NCBI RefSeq assembly: GCF_028453695.1
Contig: NC_135774.1
Coordinates: forward strand, 26,970,001-27,034,000
Direction: 5' to 3'
DNA from: Augochlora pura
Lineage: Eukaryota; Arthropoda; Insecta; Hymenoptera; Halictidae
Length of the DNA: 64,000 bases
A program made the translations under genes and the position numbers. Below, in pieces: positions 39,641 to 51,623 of the stretch. Position 1 is the stretch's first letter. The number at the start of each line of letters is the position of its first letter. The notes below the pieces were generated by a model, which had not been told where the DNA came from, did not search any database, and saw nothing but the letters and a program-made list of their open reading frames with translations.

Positions 39641-41129
39641 AAATTCGAGGTTGAGGTCAATTTCGCCAACTCGTTAATTTGCTATCCTCGAAACGGCACC
39701 ACCCGCAAGAACAAACCACTTCTCCAATTTTCGTGGGCCCTCGCTTCCTGCGCCCCCCTTAACCCTCATTGCCACCCCACGTAATCCCGCAACTCCGTCA
39801 CCGCTATATTAAAATCAATTACAGCTCTCATCGTCCCGCGAATTATTAAATGCTCGACGAATTTTTCTCGCGACACGAGAACCATCGGTCCAGCGCGAAT
39901 TTTTCGAAAACGTGATCGAGAACGCGGAAAATTGCTCGCCGCATTAGCGAAACATATTAGCTCGGTTAGAGTTCCTGATTCCCTTTAATCCTCGCGCGCT
40001 GTTCAGGCGAATTGGGACATTTATATATTTTGCAGAATTAAATTGGATCACGATTGACGCCGGCTGCGAATCGCTGACGCCGAATTAATTCGTGTATTTC
40101 GACGGGAGAAGGAGCGATCGAAATTGAAATTAAAATCGAAAGCGGCAAACTCGGATTTCTATTCTATTTTTTTCTTTTTTGCTAATTTTTGTTTCGTTGT
40201 GTCGTTCTCCGAGTTTGTTTCAGGTATTGTAAATTGTAATTTCAGGCATGTAAATTGTATTTTCAATTACTTTTGATCAGTACATAGAAATTAAATTATA
40301 TATAATAGGAATAATATAAATTAGAATAGAAATTAAATTATATAGAAAAATATTATTTTCTTAATATTTGTACTGAATAAAAAGTCTCTAAGTCTTAAAA
40401 ACGTCCCGAACGTCGTCCACCAGACGTCTTTACCTCGCTTTCAGGACCTCTCCCGCCATCTGGCATGCGTCCCTAATCAAGCAACGCCGAACCAAATAAT
40501 TTGGCGAACCGGCAATAGCGAGAAGCGTCGGCGTAGCCGTTCCAGAATCGCCCAAAGTTCCTCATCAATCGCAGCCACGAGGAAGTCTCTAAGTAGTTAG
40601 ATCTACTCTCGTAGCTCGTCTCTCTGTTCTCGGGCGTAATCGCGTGCCCCCTGGCACACGACCAGGAACAGAGGGCAACGCCGAGCGTAAAAGTGGAAAG
40701 TGTTCCAACGGGGAGAGCCCAGGGTTCGAAAGCATTAAAGCATCGTTTCCCCGGGCAACATCTTCGGTTATACGGGCTGCATACGTTATCGTCATTACCA
40801 TACCACTCGAACCGTAATTTATAGGCGCGCCTGTAACGCGCTGCCGCTCGGGGAAAATATGGTTAAAGTACGTCGCCAAAGGAGGTTCTTGCCTCAGACC
40901 GAGTGTATCAACTGCTCCGTAGTTGATACCGCCTTGCCGGCACTGAATCATGCTTGCGGCGGGCTCCCCCTTTGTTCTGCTGCCTCCGCTGAAATTGTTC
41001 CACTTGAAAATTATTCGATTATTCGGAGCACTGTAAAAAAGGCATCGCATCGCTGCGCACCTCAGATTTTTACTGAAAATTCAGCAGACGGTGCTTCTCA
41101 TAGTTTTTGCGATGGAAGAGGCGATTCAT

Positions 41130-41275
41130 AATTTTAGAGCTGATAAAAGAGGTGATTAATAAGTTTAGAGCGAATAAAAGAGTTTATTAACAAATTTAGA
41201 GCGAATAGAAGGGTTTGTTAATAAATTTAGAGCTAATAAAAGAGGTGATTAATAAATTTAGAGCGAATAAATTTA
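41130..41275. repeat. Minisatellite, 31-bp unit
   Basis: TTTAGAGCxxATAAAAGAG recurs at 31-bp steps (about 41133, 41164, 41195, 41226 and 41257). Confidence 0.9.
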
Positions 41276-41334
41276 GCCTAATAAATTGAGAGATGTGTTG
41301 AATATAAAACTCGAACATTAGAGATAAGATACGG

Positions 41335-41770
41335 AATGAAATTGCATTTAATCGTCACGTATGATTACGAAAATTTCACTGCATTAATTAAGTCTGGAAT
41401 AACCTCCGTCCTAAAATGCAAAAGTTCCATATTTTTTTACAATAGAAGGGGTGATTAAGTAACAGAAGAGACCTTTTATCTAATAAATTTAAAGGTGTGT
41501 TAAATGTAAAATTTGAATATAAGACTCGGAATAAAATTACATTCAATCGTCACATATGGTTACGAAAATTTCACTGAATTAATTAAGTCTGGAATAAACC
41601 GCTTCCTAAAAATGCAAGAGAAGTTCCATATTTTTATAACAGAAGAGGTGATTAAGTAACAGAAGAGACATTTAACCTAATAAATTTAAAGCTGTGTTAA
41701 ATATAAAATTTGAATATAAGACCGGAATAAAATTGCATTGGGAAAATTTCACTGAATTAATTAATACTAG
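41335..41770. repeat. Tandem repeat, period 195-196 bp
   Basis: ATTGCATTTAATCGTCAC (41341), ATTACATTCAATCGTCAC (41536) and ATTGCATTGGG (41732) mark successive units. GAAAATTTCACTGxATTAAT and AAGTTCCATATTTTT also recur once per unit. Confidence 0.9.
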
Positions 41771-42698
41771 AACAACTCCCTTCACTGTTCAACATAAATA
41801 AATTTCGACGACTTAAAACAAGATTTTAAAAATCGAAATATCCCGTTTAATAACCCTATTAAATCTTCAAAATATAAAATATGAAATACGGCATGAGTTA
41901 GAAAGATAAAAAGGCCCTCGATGTTTTAGCATTTATTTTCGCGTTTGCAATCAATTTAAAAATGTTATGGGGTCGTCGGCAACCCCACAGGCTCTTCCTA
42001 AGATTACTTTTCAATTATAAAAGATGTGAAAATGATTGAATAATATTTCCATTTTCCTCAGCAGGAAGACGCTCTCGTCGTGCAAATATATAAACAAGAA
42101 ATTCATTTTCACGCATTTGAATTCGAATAAAATGCAGGGAATAGATTCAGGGGTGGATCGTCGTGGTAGGACGACCGAGTAGCAAGGATCTCGTAAAAAG
42201 ACGCGATCCGCGAAGAAATCCGTGGCGGTGGATCGAAGTCAAAGGGAGAACGACGTCGAGGCGCGCGTGGCCTCCCCGCTGGATGCATTTCCGTTAATGG
42301 AGACGGACGTAACTTCCACGGAATGCAATTTCGTTTTAGAGCAAGTTCGCTCGGTCCACGGCGATAAAAGCGCGGCGGGCTAAAGTATGCGCCATTGTTT
42401 TCGGGTATCTCGTCTGCCAATTGTGCCCTCTAACAACCGGAGTTTCGGCGTGTCTGAGAGCTCTATTACCGCGGCCGTATCGCAACGCGGACGCCATCTT
42501 TGCGCGGCGAATAGAAATTCTCTTCCCTCTTTATTTTTTCTTCTCTTTCGCCGTTGTCTCCGGCCGTGTTCCATCCGCCCCCTCCCCTTTTGTCGGCTTA
42601 TTCTTATCGCCTTAAAATCCCCCGCGCGACAATGGGACACCGTTCCGCCCGTAACATAATTTAATAACGCGGACAGGAATTCCGCAGCCCCGGAGTGG

Positions 42699-42715
42699 CC
42701 CCCCCCCCCCCCCCC
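42699..42715. repeat. C17 homopolymer
   Basis: Seventeen consecutive C residues; the length is likely to be unreliable in the assembly. Confidence 0.95.
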
Positions 42716-43351
42716 GGTAATACGATCGCCGTGGCACACTCGGGGATCGTAAAATCTGTGAACGGGGGATCGATGGAAGGCGGCGCGCGGAGATCCGAAA
42801 ATCACGGGGAACCGATTTCGCGCAGCCGATTTCGCGCTGCCGTTGCGCTGAATATTCTAGCGCCGATCGCTTAGGTTATGTCGCGCGAGTGCCTCCATTC
42901 TCGAGCGTCGGACTCTTTATTCCCGACGTTCTAATCCATCGTCGAGCGCGTACCCCTGCCTTAACCCTTTGCCCGGCAAATTATCGACCGATTATCGGGT
43001 CCACGGCTTTCCGCGCGCGACAACGCGTGATCGCTTTTCTTGGCGTCGCGCAGCGGCGAATTCCTCTGCAATCGCCTCTAAAATCTATTGTACATACGTC
43101 TTCGATTCCATCGATGTTTATTATAATAGAAAATGTAAATTTCAGTATAATAAATTTAAAGAAAGCATCCTTAGTTTTATTAAATTTAGCGCGTAAATAG
43201 ATAGAGCGGAATAGAGCGGATAGAGCGATTGTACCAAGAGGATCGAATGAAGACACGCGTGGCGTCAGAGTAAAACTAATCAAGAGACAAGAGTAGACAA
43301 AAGTGTAAATAATAACATTGAACGTTGCCTCTTTTTTATTACAGAGAAACA

Positions 43352-43502
43352 TTATATAAAAATATAATAAATATAAATTTTAGTATAAAAATGTAATAAA
43401 TTTAAATTTTAGTATAATAAATACAATAAATATAAATTTTAGTATAATAAATATAATAAATACAAATTTTAGAATAATAAATATAATAAATACAAATGTT
43501 CT
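43352..43502. repeat. AT-rich minisatellite, 29-31 bp units
   Basis: AATAAATATAAATTTTAGTA-type units repeat at about 43381, 43410, 43440 and 43470. Confidence 0.9.
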
Positions 43503-44991
43503 TGTAGAAAAGTAAGGTGAATTAAAGAAAGGCAACACGTGGAAGAATAATTAAATTGCAGCGGAGTGTTCTCGATTGAATTATTACTCCGTTAATGCGG
43601 GAACGTAAAGCATCGAATAAAATGATAATACATTGAACGATTCAATTTTAATAGCGTGAAATACAATTACAGTACCTCGCGCGGTCGTAATAATTTAAAT
43701 AGCGAGTGACGGGAACAAATGAAACGAATATTACTATCTACGAAGACATTTTGGAGGCGCCACATGCAACTGGATTTACGGCTTTCGCGGCTCCATAAAC
43801 AACGCGGCGGATTGCATGTTTCATTATCTGCTTATTGTTTAATTTCTCTCTTTGTTCCTGACAATTTAGACAGCTTTATGCGAATTATGCATAAAAAGTT
43901 GACAGACGTTTAATCATCTCTTGGGCGAGTAAAATTGAGAGTCTGCTTTGAAAACGGGATCTCTTCTTGGAAACGATCGAGAGCGGAATGATTCGTCGGA
44001 GCGGCTTTAACCGCCGGGGTTAACAGAGCCGGATTCCTCCGGTGACATTTGAAAATTGTTCTCGCAGAGGTTAACGCGTTCGATGAGAAGATTGACCACC
44101 GCTGCTCCCGAGAATATAATGGAATATTCGACGCGGCGCGCGTCGCTTCGGCGAAATAATGAATTCGGTATTTTCAGAGAAATTCGTTTCCCTGGTGTAT
44201 ACATATTTCGTCCGGTATTAATGGACAAGCGGAAATGCATAATATATGTCCCGCGCTGCTAAGTAAATTCCAGCGCGAACGCGTCTCTGTGGCTTGGTCG
44301 CAGCGCAAATACAGCCTCCGAAGAATTAAAACTAAATCGTTAATTATCGGACTTCCGAGCGCCAATAATCTTCGGAGCTGCGCCGGGTCGTTTTTGTTAA
44401 TTTTTAATCCATCGATGGCTGCTGTTCGAACAACAAAATTTTGTCCGAGCGACTGTTTGTTTAAGCTCGCCGGCGCGCAAGGTCTGCATTAATTTTGCGC
44501 GGTTCGTTGGCCATGTTAGAGCGAATCAATAGTCAATCTGTAATAATCAATAATTTATCTCTATATCTCTATCTCTATCTCTATATCCCTCTATATGCCT
44601 TTCGAGATAAAGGTCGACGCGACGGCTGTCAACGACAAACCCGAAACGATAGAAAGTATAATTCGCAGGGAGCCGGAGCGACTTTGAACAGACCGCGCGG
44701 TCCGATCAATAATTGGTACATACTACTAGCGGCTGAACTCTGCCGATAAGGGTTGGGTTTCGCCGAACGAAAATAGTGGAGCACGAGGAACGTGCCGGAA
44801 CAGAAATTAACCCGGGAAGTCCGCACTTTCAACCGGGAAAACTAATTTTAACAACGTGTTACGGTAACGAATTACGCGACTACGTACCTACCGGATTGTT
44901 TAAAAAAAAGGTGGGCGCGGACGTTGCCCGATAGTTTCGTCGACGGAACAATTTTTAATCGTATGAGTAAGTAAGGTAGTATAGCTAGAGT

Positions 44992-45258
44992 TTAACCCTT
45001 TCAATACTTCGCCACTACATTTTCGTTCTAAGAGGTGCTGCGCCGAAAAGTTGCATTTAGCACATCATAATCAACTCTCCTTTGTTTTAATATTTTCCTA
45101 AGTATTAAATAAAGACTGTGCTTAATAAAACAGTGTTTTTTCCCAAGAAGTATTGTTATTAGCTTTAATATCAAAAAGTATTTATTTAAAATTCTATTAA
45201 TCATACCAGTAATCGCACAAATGCCACACATATCCAGCACTCGTACTAAAAGGGTTAA
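44992..45258. mobile_element. piggyBac-like miniature inverted-repeat element
   Basis: 267 bp bounded by TTAA at both ends; the left is TTAACCCTTTCAATACTTCG and the reverse complement of the right is TTAACCCTTTTAGTACGAG. Same family as the copies at 4894 and 57478 judged by the TTAACCCTTT terminus. Non-coding interior. Confidence 0.6.
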
Positions 45259-45665
45259 AAATGGAGAACGAAAATAGATTAAAGAACGTAGAGTAAATAA
45301 TATAAAAGACGTTAAATTTGATCAACATTTTCCAACAATTTCTCAAGCGTGCGAAGCCGAGCAATGTAAACGCGTCGGAAACAGTTGCGGATTACCTTTG
45401 GAGACATATCAGCGTGAAATCAGCAAATGATTGCATTACCTCCGGGCATTCCCTGCGCAATTGTGTCCTATAGATCGATCGATGCGCAGAGAAACAACTG
45501 CTGCAAAACGTCTCGCAACATCGACTATTTTCGCCGCGAAGTGCGAATTAAAAATTCGTCGAAGCTTCGAGCTGTCGATATCTTCCATCGATATAAGCTC
45601 CACTTCGTGTGCTCGATAAATTAGTAAAAGCGTACAGAACATCGAATCTCAGATAATCATTGTAA

Positions 45666-46030
45666 AGAGGAAACTTCAATCTTCAAACTGACAACCATTT
45701 CATTAGCGAAAAAAGCTTGCTAATTATTTTACAGGCGTTTCAATTCGAATCTTCAAACACCTTAGAAATTCTAATTTTTTAGCTGCATACATCCTTGAAA
45801 TTTGTTATCCTAAATCTATAGAAATAATTCCACCTGTCACCTTGATATACTTAAGAAGCTTCGATCTTTAAATTAACAATCGTTTCACAAACTAAAGAAG
45901 CTTCCTAATTATTTTATAAACGTTTAAATTCGAGTCTTCTAGCACCTCGTAAATTTTATCTTTTCGGCTGCGTACATCCTTGCTTTTTTTTTCTCCTAAA
46001 TCTGTTCAAATAATACCACCTGTCGTCCTA
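45666..46030. repeat. Tandem duplication, period 185 bp
   Basis: AACTTCAATCTTCAAACTGA (45672) and AGCTTCGATCTTTAAATTAA (45857) start equivalent units. GCTAATTATTTTACAGGCGT and CCTAATTATTTTATAAACGT, and GCTGCATACATCCTTG and GCTGCGTACATCCTTG, follow in order. Confidence 0.88.
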
Positions 46031-46235
46031 TTGTTCTTCTCCTAGATTCGGCCACAGTCTGCGCGTATCCGTGGATTCGCGGTAAATTTCAGTCACGAAA
46101 ACAATTTTCCGGCGTCGCGTCGGACGTTTCAATCCGCGTCGTTCTGAAAAATTAATCTTGAAGGCGCGCTGAATTATTGCATTTACCGGGTGACAGTCAG
46201 GCGAGAATAGGACGTCTCGGCGCGAGGATCGCGGC

Positions 46236-46271
46236 GTCCGGAGCAGCAGCAGAAGCAGTAGCAGTAGCAGT
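46236..46271. repeat. (GCA)n-type trinucleotide run
   Basis: GCAGCAGCAGAAGCAGTAGC followed by more GTAGCAG units. It lies outside any supported coding frame. Confidence 0.85.
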
Positions 46272-49200
46272 TTCACGTCTCCGTCGCGGTATCGCGGTGA
46301 TATTGAAGAACGCGGTTCGCGGGGCTGGAACCAGTTCGCGCACCGCTTTTGTGCCATTAAATTCATAAGGTTTAATTAAAAAGCCGTTCTCGTTTCGCGG
46401 GGTGCGCGCTCGCGGTATGCGGGACCACGGTCACGGGTGCTGCTCCCGGTCCGGTTGCGTCGATGAAAGGGGCCGCGGCGCTTGAAAAAAAGAAGGAGGG
46501 AGGGGGCGGAGACGGAGAACGACGCACGGTGAAAAGCCGCGCCGTGGAAAAGCGACGCGACGCCGCGCCGCGCGAGCAATTGCTCGAGGGTGAACATTTT
46601 TCAGCTACCGGCCACGGAGAAGAGCATTTTCTTATTAGTTCGTTGCCGGCGGAATGGCCGACCACCACCCGGCACTCGATAGCACGCGCAACCTTATGCG
46701 CGCATTTTCCGCCGGCTTTATCCGGTAATTAATTCGGGGAACGATATTTAGCTTGGATATATCTTTACTGTATCGATGATTCTCCGAGATGGTCGATTTA
46801 TAATTGTTTATTAATATTTTTGGAGAAATTTGTGGTTGAGTTGTATGCACATTGTTCTTTCTATCGCTCTAATTATATTGTTTAATCTTAACAATTTATG
46901 TATCGGTCATTAAGGCGTAAATGTTCATGTTATGTATATTATTAGGATTGAATTATATTTGTTTTATCTATCTTATTTCTTTTACAAGATAATTGATTTA
47001 TAGGTTATAGGTCGGTAAAGAGTTAAATTAACTAGTTATACTGTGTTATTGAAGTCAAATAGTTCTTATGAAGGAAAATGTTTTATTCAAAAGATGTAAG
47101 CTGTTAATGATATTTATGATTGATTGCAACAATTATATTATATTTTTAATATATGTTATATATAAAGCGGGAATTATATTTTTGTTCTACGATCTCTTTC
47201 ACATAGCTACATTGATCAAAGCTTTTTTATTGTTAATAAATTTCCACAATATAAAGAAAATTGATAATTGTGCATCCACATCAATTGCAGTCGTCAAACA
47301 CCGACAACGAAAAAATTCAATTTTATTTCCACACGAATTATAACCAATCGAAAAAATAAAGATACAATATAACGAGTTCGTTACGTTGTTTTATGTTGCT
47401 TCATAAAAACAGTAAGCACACGTTGATTTGGATTTTTAGCGATTTTTATTATAATATATCTCGAATAAATTCTGCGAGTATAAATAGAACTTTATTAATT
47501 CAATAATCGCGAATTAGAGAATCTGGAACGGGAGAAAATGACGCGTTCGATAATTTCAGTGTTTATTAATAATTTTTATGTTATGGACTAAGATTATTTC
47601 AGTGCTGATTAGTAATTTTTATTCTCTGGACTAAGATAGACCCAGGAACCGTCCTCAAAGGGTTAATATCGACACCAACATCAACGTCTATATTTTCAAC
47701 TTTATCTTTACATTCCTTAGCTCGACAAAATTTTTCAATATGCGCGATTTTGCATTTGCTCCAGTCATTAACTTCGTTTCATCGATTTCGATCTCCTTTC
47801 GGGTCATTTCTAAAAATTCTCTCTCGCGCGTCCGATAAATTTTCCGATAAAAATCGTAGATTATTGACAGTTTTGCAGATACGGTAGTAAGTCAATTCGC
47901 GTTGGTCCACTTTTTTTTCTCCTCCCCCCGGGCGCACTCTCGACCCGAGTTTTCAGCAGTATAGTCTAATTAACCGGAATATGGGGGTTTCGTTTAAAAA
48001 ACGCGAATTGCATCGGGCACGATCGTTCGGCTATTCCAACCCGAAACGATGCACCGAGTAATTCGGCAAACTAAATAGCAACACCTGTCAACGATTTCAC
48101 CGTGCATACCTAGCGCCGAATAGTGCGCGCACACACTGTACGCTGCTGAACATTTCGAAACCACTAAATCGACGATTGTAGAACACGGATATTGCGTAAT
48201 TGCGAGAACAACGAACCGTGAAAATATCATATTGCGTTACGAACATGCTTTGTTCTTATATTAGTTCGAGTAGCGACAAAATTGAAACAAAGTAGTTTAG
48301 ACATTGTAAGTAGTAAACTAGTGCCTTTAAAAGTTAATAATAATTTAGAATAATAAAGTTTTCGAGATGAGTATTATACTGCAGTTTCTGTAACTTGATA
48401 TTGAAGTTAATTAGGTATATTTACCAATTTGATTTTTAAAAAGAAAAAGGAATTGTTTAATCATTGTAAAAATTAGTTGACCAGATGATTTGCATATAAC
48501 TCGAATCTACGTAGAAAGTATTGTTCAAATGCAAATTTTCAAAGTTTTCTCTGTTAAATTAAGGTTTTTGGTCTAGATATCTACTCCTTAACCCTTTCGT
48601 TACGGCAGTCTGCTCCGCTGAAGTGACGTCAAGGAACTAGTCATTTATAACCTCATATTACATTATACTACATTATATGAATATTATATATATATACGTT
48701 CAGCCGGCAGATCGGCGTTTCGATCGTGCGTAATTGAAAAAACCTGGGTTCGCGTGTTACGCGGACGGCTCTTTGGCCAGGAATTACAGGACGGCACCGC
48801 ACTATTGATTGCCGGGCGGGCCGGTGCCCTCCCCGCCCCCCTCCGTGTGCGTCCGATATTGCATTACCGATAATACGCGTTCGATATCGTGCGTGGCTAT
48901 TATGGAATTTGTTGTAGCGGATACTTGGCACGGATTCCAAGCAGCGCGACGTTGACAAATGGACGCAGCGTTTGCCACCGTCCGCCTGACCTCTCTCTCG
49001 CTCTCCCTCTCTCTTTGCACGCGATACAAATGATCCCGTGACGAAAACCACGGCACCGTGTCCGATTTTCTTCGTGACTCGCGGAAAAAAGAAGAAAAGG
49101 CGCGGGGTCTCCGGGGTTTTCGCCGGAACGCGGGCGTTTCTTATGACGGGAAACGGATTTATTGGTCTTTTTAACGTCATTAATTCCTCTCCCTTCTCCA

Positions 49201-49599
49201 TCTCCTCCTTCACATCCTCCCCCTTACAGTCCACCTCCGGCAATTGAGAGTCTAATCCATATTCCGATGGCAAACACGCTTCGGCAAAATGTTTCATCAG
49301 TTACTGCTATTCGCGTCTTCGGAAAGAAAGATTACAATGAGGAAGTCTGTTGTTCCATCGGAAGGTCTGTCGATTCTTTTTTTTTCCATAGTTCTCGCTC
49401 TCCCTCTCGTTTTCTCTCTCATTTTTCAAACGGGGAATTGGGTCATTCGGAATTGTTTCTCGACAGATTCATTGTTTCTCTCTAGCTTCGCTATTGATTC
49501 GATCCGGCCGGAAGTGCTCCGTCTTTCTCGAGGCTGCGTCACGTCGTTGAAACATGATCGTCAAGATATTAGTTAATTAATTCAGGTCTTTGAAATATT

Positions 49600-50005
49600 G
49601 GCATCGTAGATGGTACAGAGTATAGTATAGTAGAGACTATGGATATTATAAATAATGTGAAATATAGTAGAGTAGAGAGTATAGATACTATAGAATATGG
49701 TAGAGTAGAGGCTATAGATACTATAGTATATGGTAGAGTAGAGGCTATAGATACCATAGTATATGGTAGAATAGAAGCTATAAATATTATATAGAGCATA
49801 AGCTGGAGACTGTCGATATTATAAAGTATAGTATCGTATAGTGAAGACTGCAGATACTATAGAGCATAGGATAGTGAAAACTGTCGATACTATAGAGTAT
49901 AGTATAGTATAATGGAGACTACAGATACCATATAGTATAATATAGTGGAGACTACCGAGACAATAAAATCTACAGAGACTGTACATGCTGTACAGACTAT
50001 AGAGG
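49600..50005. repeat. Tandem array of short units (TATAGTAGAGACTATAGATAC type)
   Basis: About 400 bases in which GTATAGTAGAGxCTATAGAT and ACTATAGAxTATGGTAGAG alternate with a spacing of roughly 36-48 bp. It keeps a minus-strand frame open with repeated Ile/Ser/Thr/Leu/Pro/Tyr segments that look purely repeat-driven. Confidence 0.9.
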
Positions 50006-50568
50006 CTACAACTATCCTATAATAATAAAAATTAAGTGGAGCGACGGTCGGTAAATTGTTAAAAAATTAAATTGTTTGTAGTAAAATCAGCAACAAGAGA
50101 GATAAGATTTCATGATGAGATTTATTTTACAGAAGTTCTTAGCAGTTAATAATAATACAAGAAGCGCAATTACAATGCGATAAACATATACGTACAGTGA
50201 GAGTCTTCTCGCTAGAATCGATCGGGGGGGAGGGCGGCGTATCGCGCGCCCGAATTGAGCATTGGCACGTACTTAAATTCCTACCGTTCGCAATGACATA
50301 ATCCGCGTGCACCGTTTACGCCGGCCAATAAATTTCCATCGATCTGTACACCGCGATGTGTCGTTCAATCTCGACAAACGAGTCGCGCCATTCGATACCC
50401 ACCCTAAAACGGAACGTTTCGACGGCTCGCAATTTCCAGCAGGACCTCGATTGACCGGCTCAACCCTCCGAACCAACGACGGAGCACAATTTCCAACATA
50501 TAATTAAACCGCGTTTATAATTCCTCGGCCATGATTTCTTTGATAAAAGAAATTCGTTCGAAGATGCC

Positions 50569-51193
50569 TTTACCCTTTCGCGTAATTGAGAAATATACGT
50601 TTCGTTGCTCACCGGCTTTAAAAATTATAGATTTATAGCGTATATAATATAGTGAAGTAATTTTTCATGACTGAGCAATTTTTTTATCACGATTTCTTAT
50701 CATTAGACTGTGGATTTTAGGAATTTCTTATGAAAATGAGTAAATAAACGAGAGTGTAATAATTAATTTTAATTAATACATTTAATGAATTGATAAATAT
50801 TTTTGGAATATTTTCAATCGACTAAGATAATTATAGAATAAAAGAAACGTTTATACAGCTTCTGTATTTTATGATTAATGTAAGTAATTTTTTCATTGTG
50901 CATAAAAATCCACAGTCTATTACACAATAATTATAATTTTACAACCAATTTTAAAGTAATTGACTTCTTACACCAAAAATAGTTGTATAATATAGACTCA
51001 ATGCTTAGTTAAAATATCTTATAATTACCATAATTTATAATAACTTTTTTCTGAATATAAACCATAACATAATAAATGTATAATTACCCAAAGTCGACAA
51101 TATACAAACATTCGCAGTCTTTTCATCCCCCAAACATGGCAATACAAAAATCAGAATCGTAACAAATAAATATTCGACGGTCCAAAGGGTTAA
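50569..51193. mobile_element. Possible larger TTAA-type element
   Basis: TTTACCCTTTCG at 50569 and CCAAAGGGTTAA ending at 51193 could be the two termini of a 625-bp member of the TTAACCCTTT family. A perfect 15-bp inverted repeat (TAGACTGTGGATTTT at 50704, its complement at 50905) lies inside. The left TTAA is not intact, so this pairing is tentative. Confidence 0.3.
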
Positions 51194-51362
51194 CCATATG
51201 AAAAGAATAAATTATCGAGAATATGTATAATATTTATAATATTTATAATGAATAAAAATTGGTCACGTATTGTACAGGCAATGCTACTCGCTAGACAGAT
51301 CTTGAAATGTACAGTTTGGTTAATCGAGGTCCTGGTAAAAAATTTTTGTACAGAATTTTCGA

Positions 51363-51623
51363 TCATCGTGCTCGGGATAAGCGATTTCGTTGCTCGTCGA
51401 GAATCAGCGAAGCCTCGCCCATGATTTTCGCGCTGGTTCGTACCAAGAACAATAGCTGGTACTCGTCCGTGACGGTCAGCGATGACCTGGTCCTGACCAA
51501 GGCGTGAAGAACGTTCGCTCTCTCCAGGTCGAGCCATCTTTGAAGGGTGACTTCCCTCTCCCGCGGCCCGCCGAGGGTCACGTCCGCCGGACCCCATAGA
51601 GAAAACTCGAGAACCGACTTCAC
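51363..51623 (-). CDS. Exon 6 (last coding exon) of the PEAK-like pseudokinase (residues 457-542)
   Basis: The acceptor TTCTTTGTGCAG ends at 51624, phase 0, and the frame runs 86 codons to a TGA at 51365-51363. The start VKSVLEFSLWGP and the following LQRWLDLERANVLHAL are the segments that most recall the C-terminal helices of PEAK1/PRAG1, which support dimer formation in the human proteins. I saw no canonical AATAAA on the minus strand in the first ~300 bases past the stop, so the 3' end is undefined. Confidence 0.78.
   Translation of the reverse strand: MKSVLEFSLWGPADVTLGGPREREVTLQRWLDLERANVLHALVRTRSSLTVTDEYQLLFLVRTSAKIMGEASLILDEQRNRLSRAR

Larger units (their letters stand above)
37112..44991. 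other. Gene-free stretch, about 7.9 kb
   Basis: No supported gene. It is dominated by tandem arrays (37.97-38.74, 41.13-41.76 and 43.35-43.50 kb), GA-rich DNA at 39.45-39.64 kb, a C17 homopolymer at 42.7 kb, and a GC-rich 200-bp patch at 40.39-40.58 kb bounded by a 12-bp direct repeat. The largest frame (41050-40589, minus, 153 codons) has no recognisable domain. Confidence 0.5.
45259..51362. other. Gene-free stretch, about 6.1 kb, up to the end of the pseudokinase gene
   Basis: No supported gene. It contains the 185-bp repeat at 45.67-46.03 kb, a (GCA)n-like run at 46236-46271, an AT-rich block at 46.75-47.6 kb, a long short-unit array at 49.6-50.0 kb and an AT-rich block at 50.6-51.2 kb. 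Unpaired TTAACCCTTT-type termini lie at 47663, 48588 and 51190. Confidence 0.5.

Noticed and set aside
40589..41050. 153-codon minus-strand frame
   Set aside because: No recognisable domain; one of several chance frames expected in a moderately GC-rich patch of this length.
48668..49297. 209-codon minus-strand frame
   Set aside because: Mixed composition that changes abruptly along its length, with another frame open antisense; no domain.
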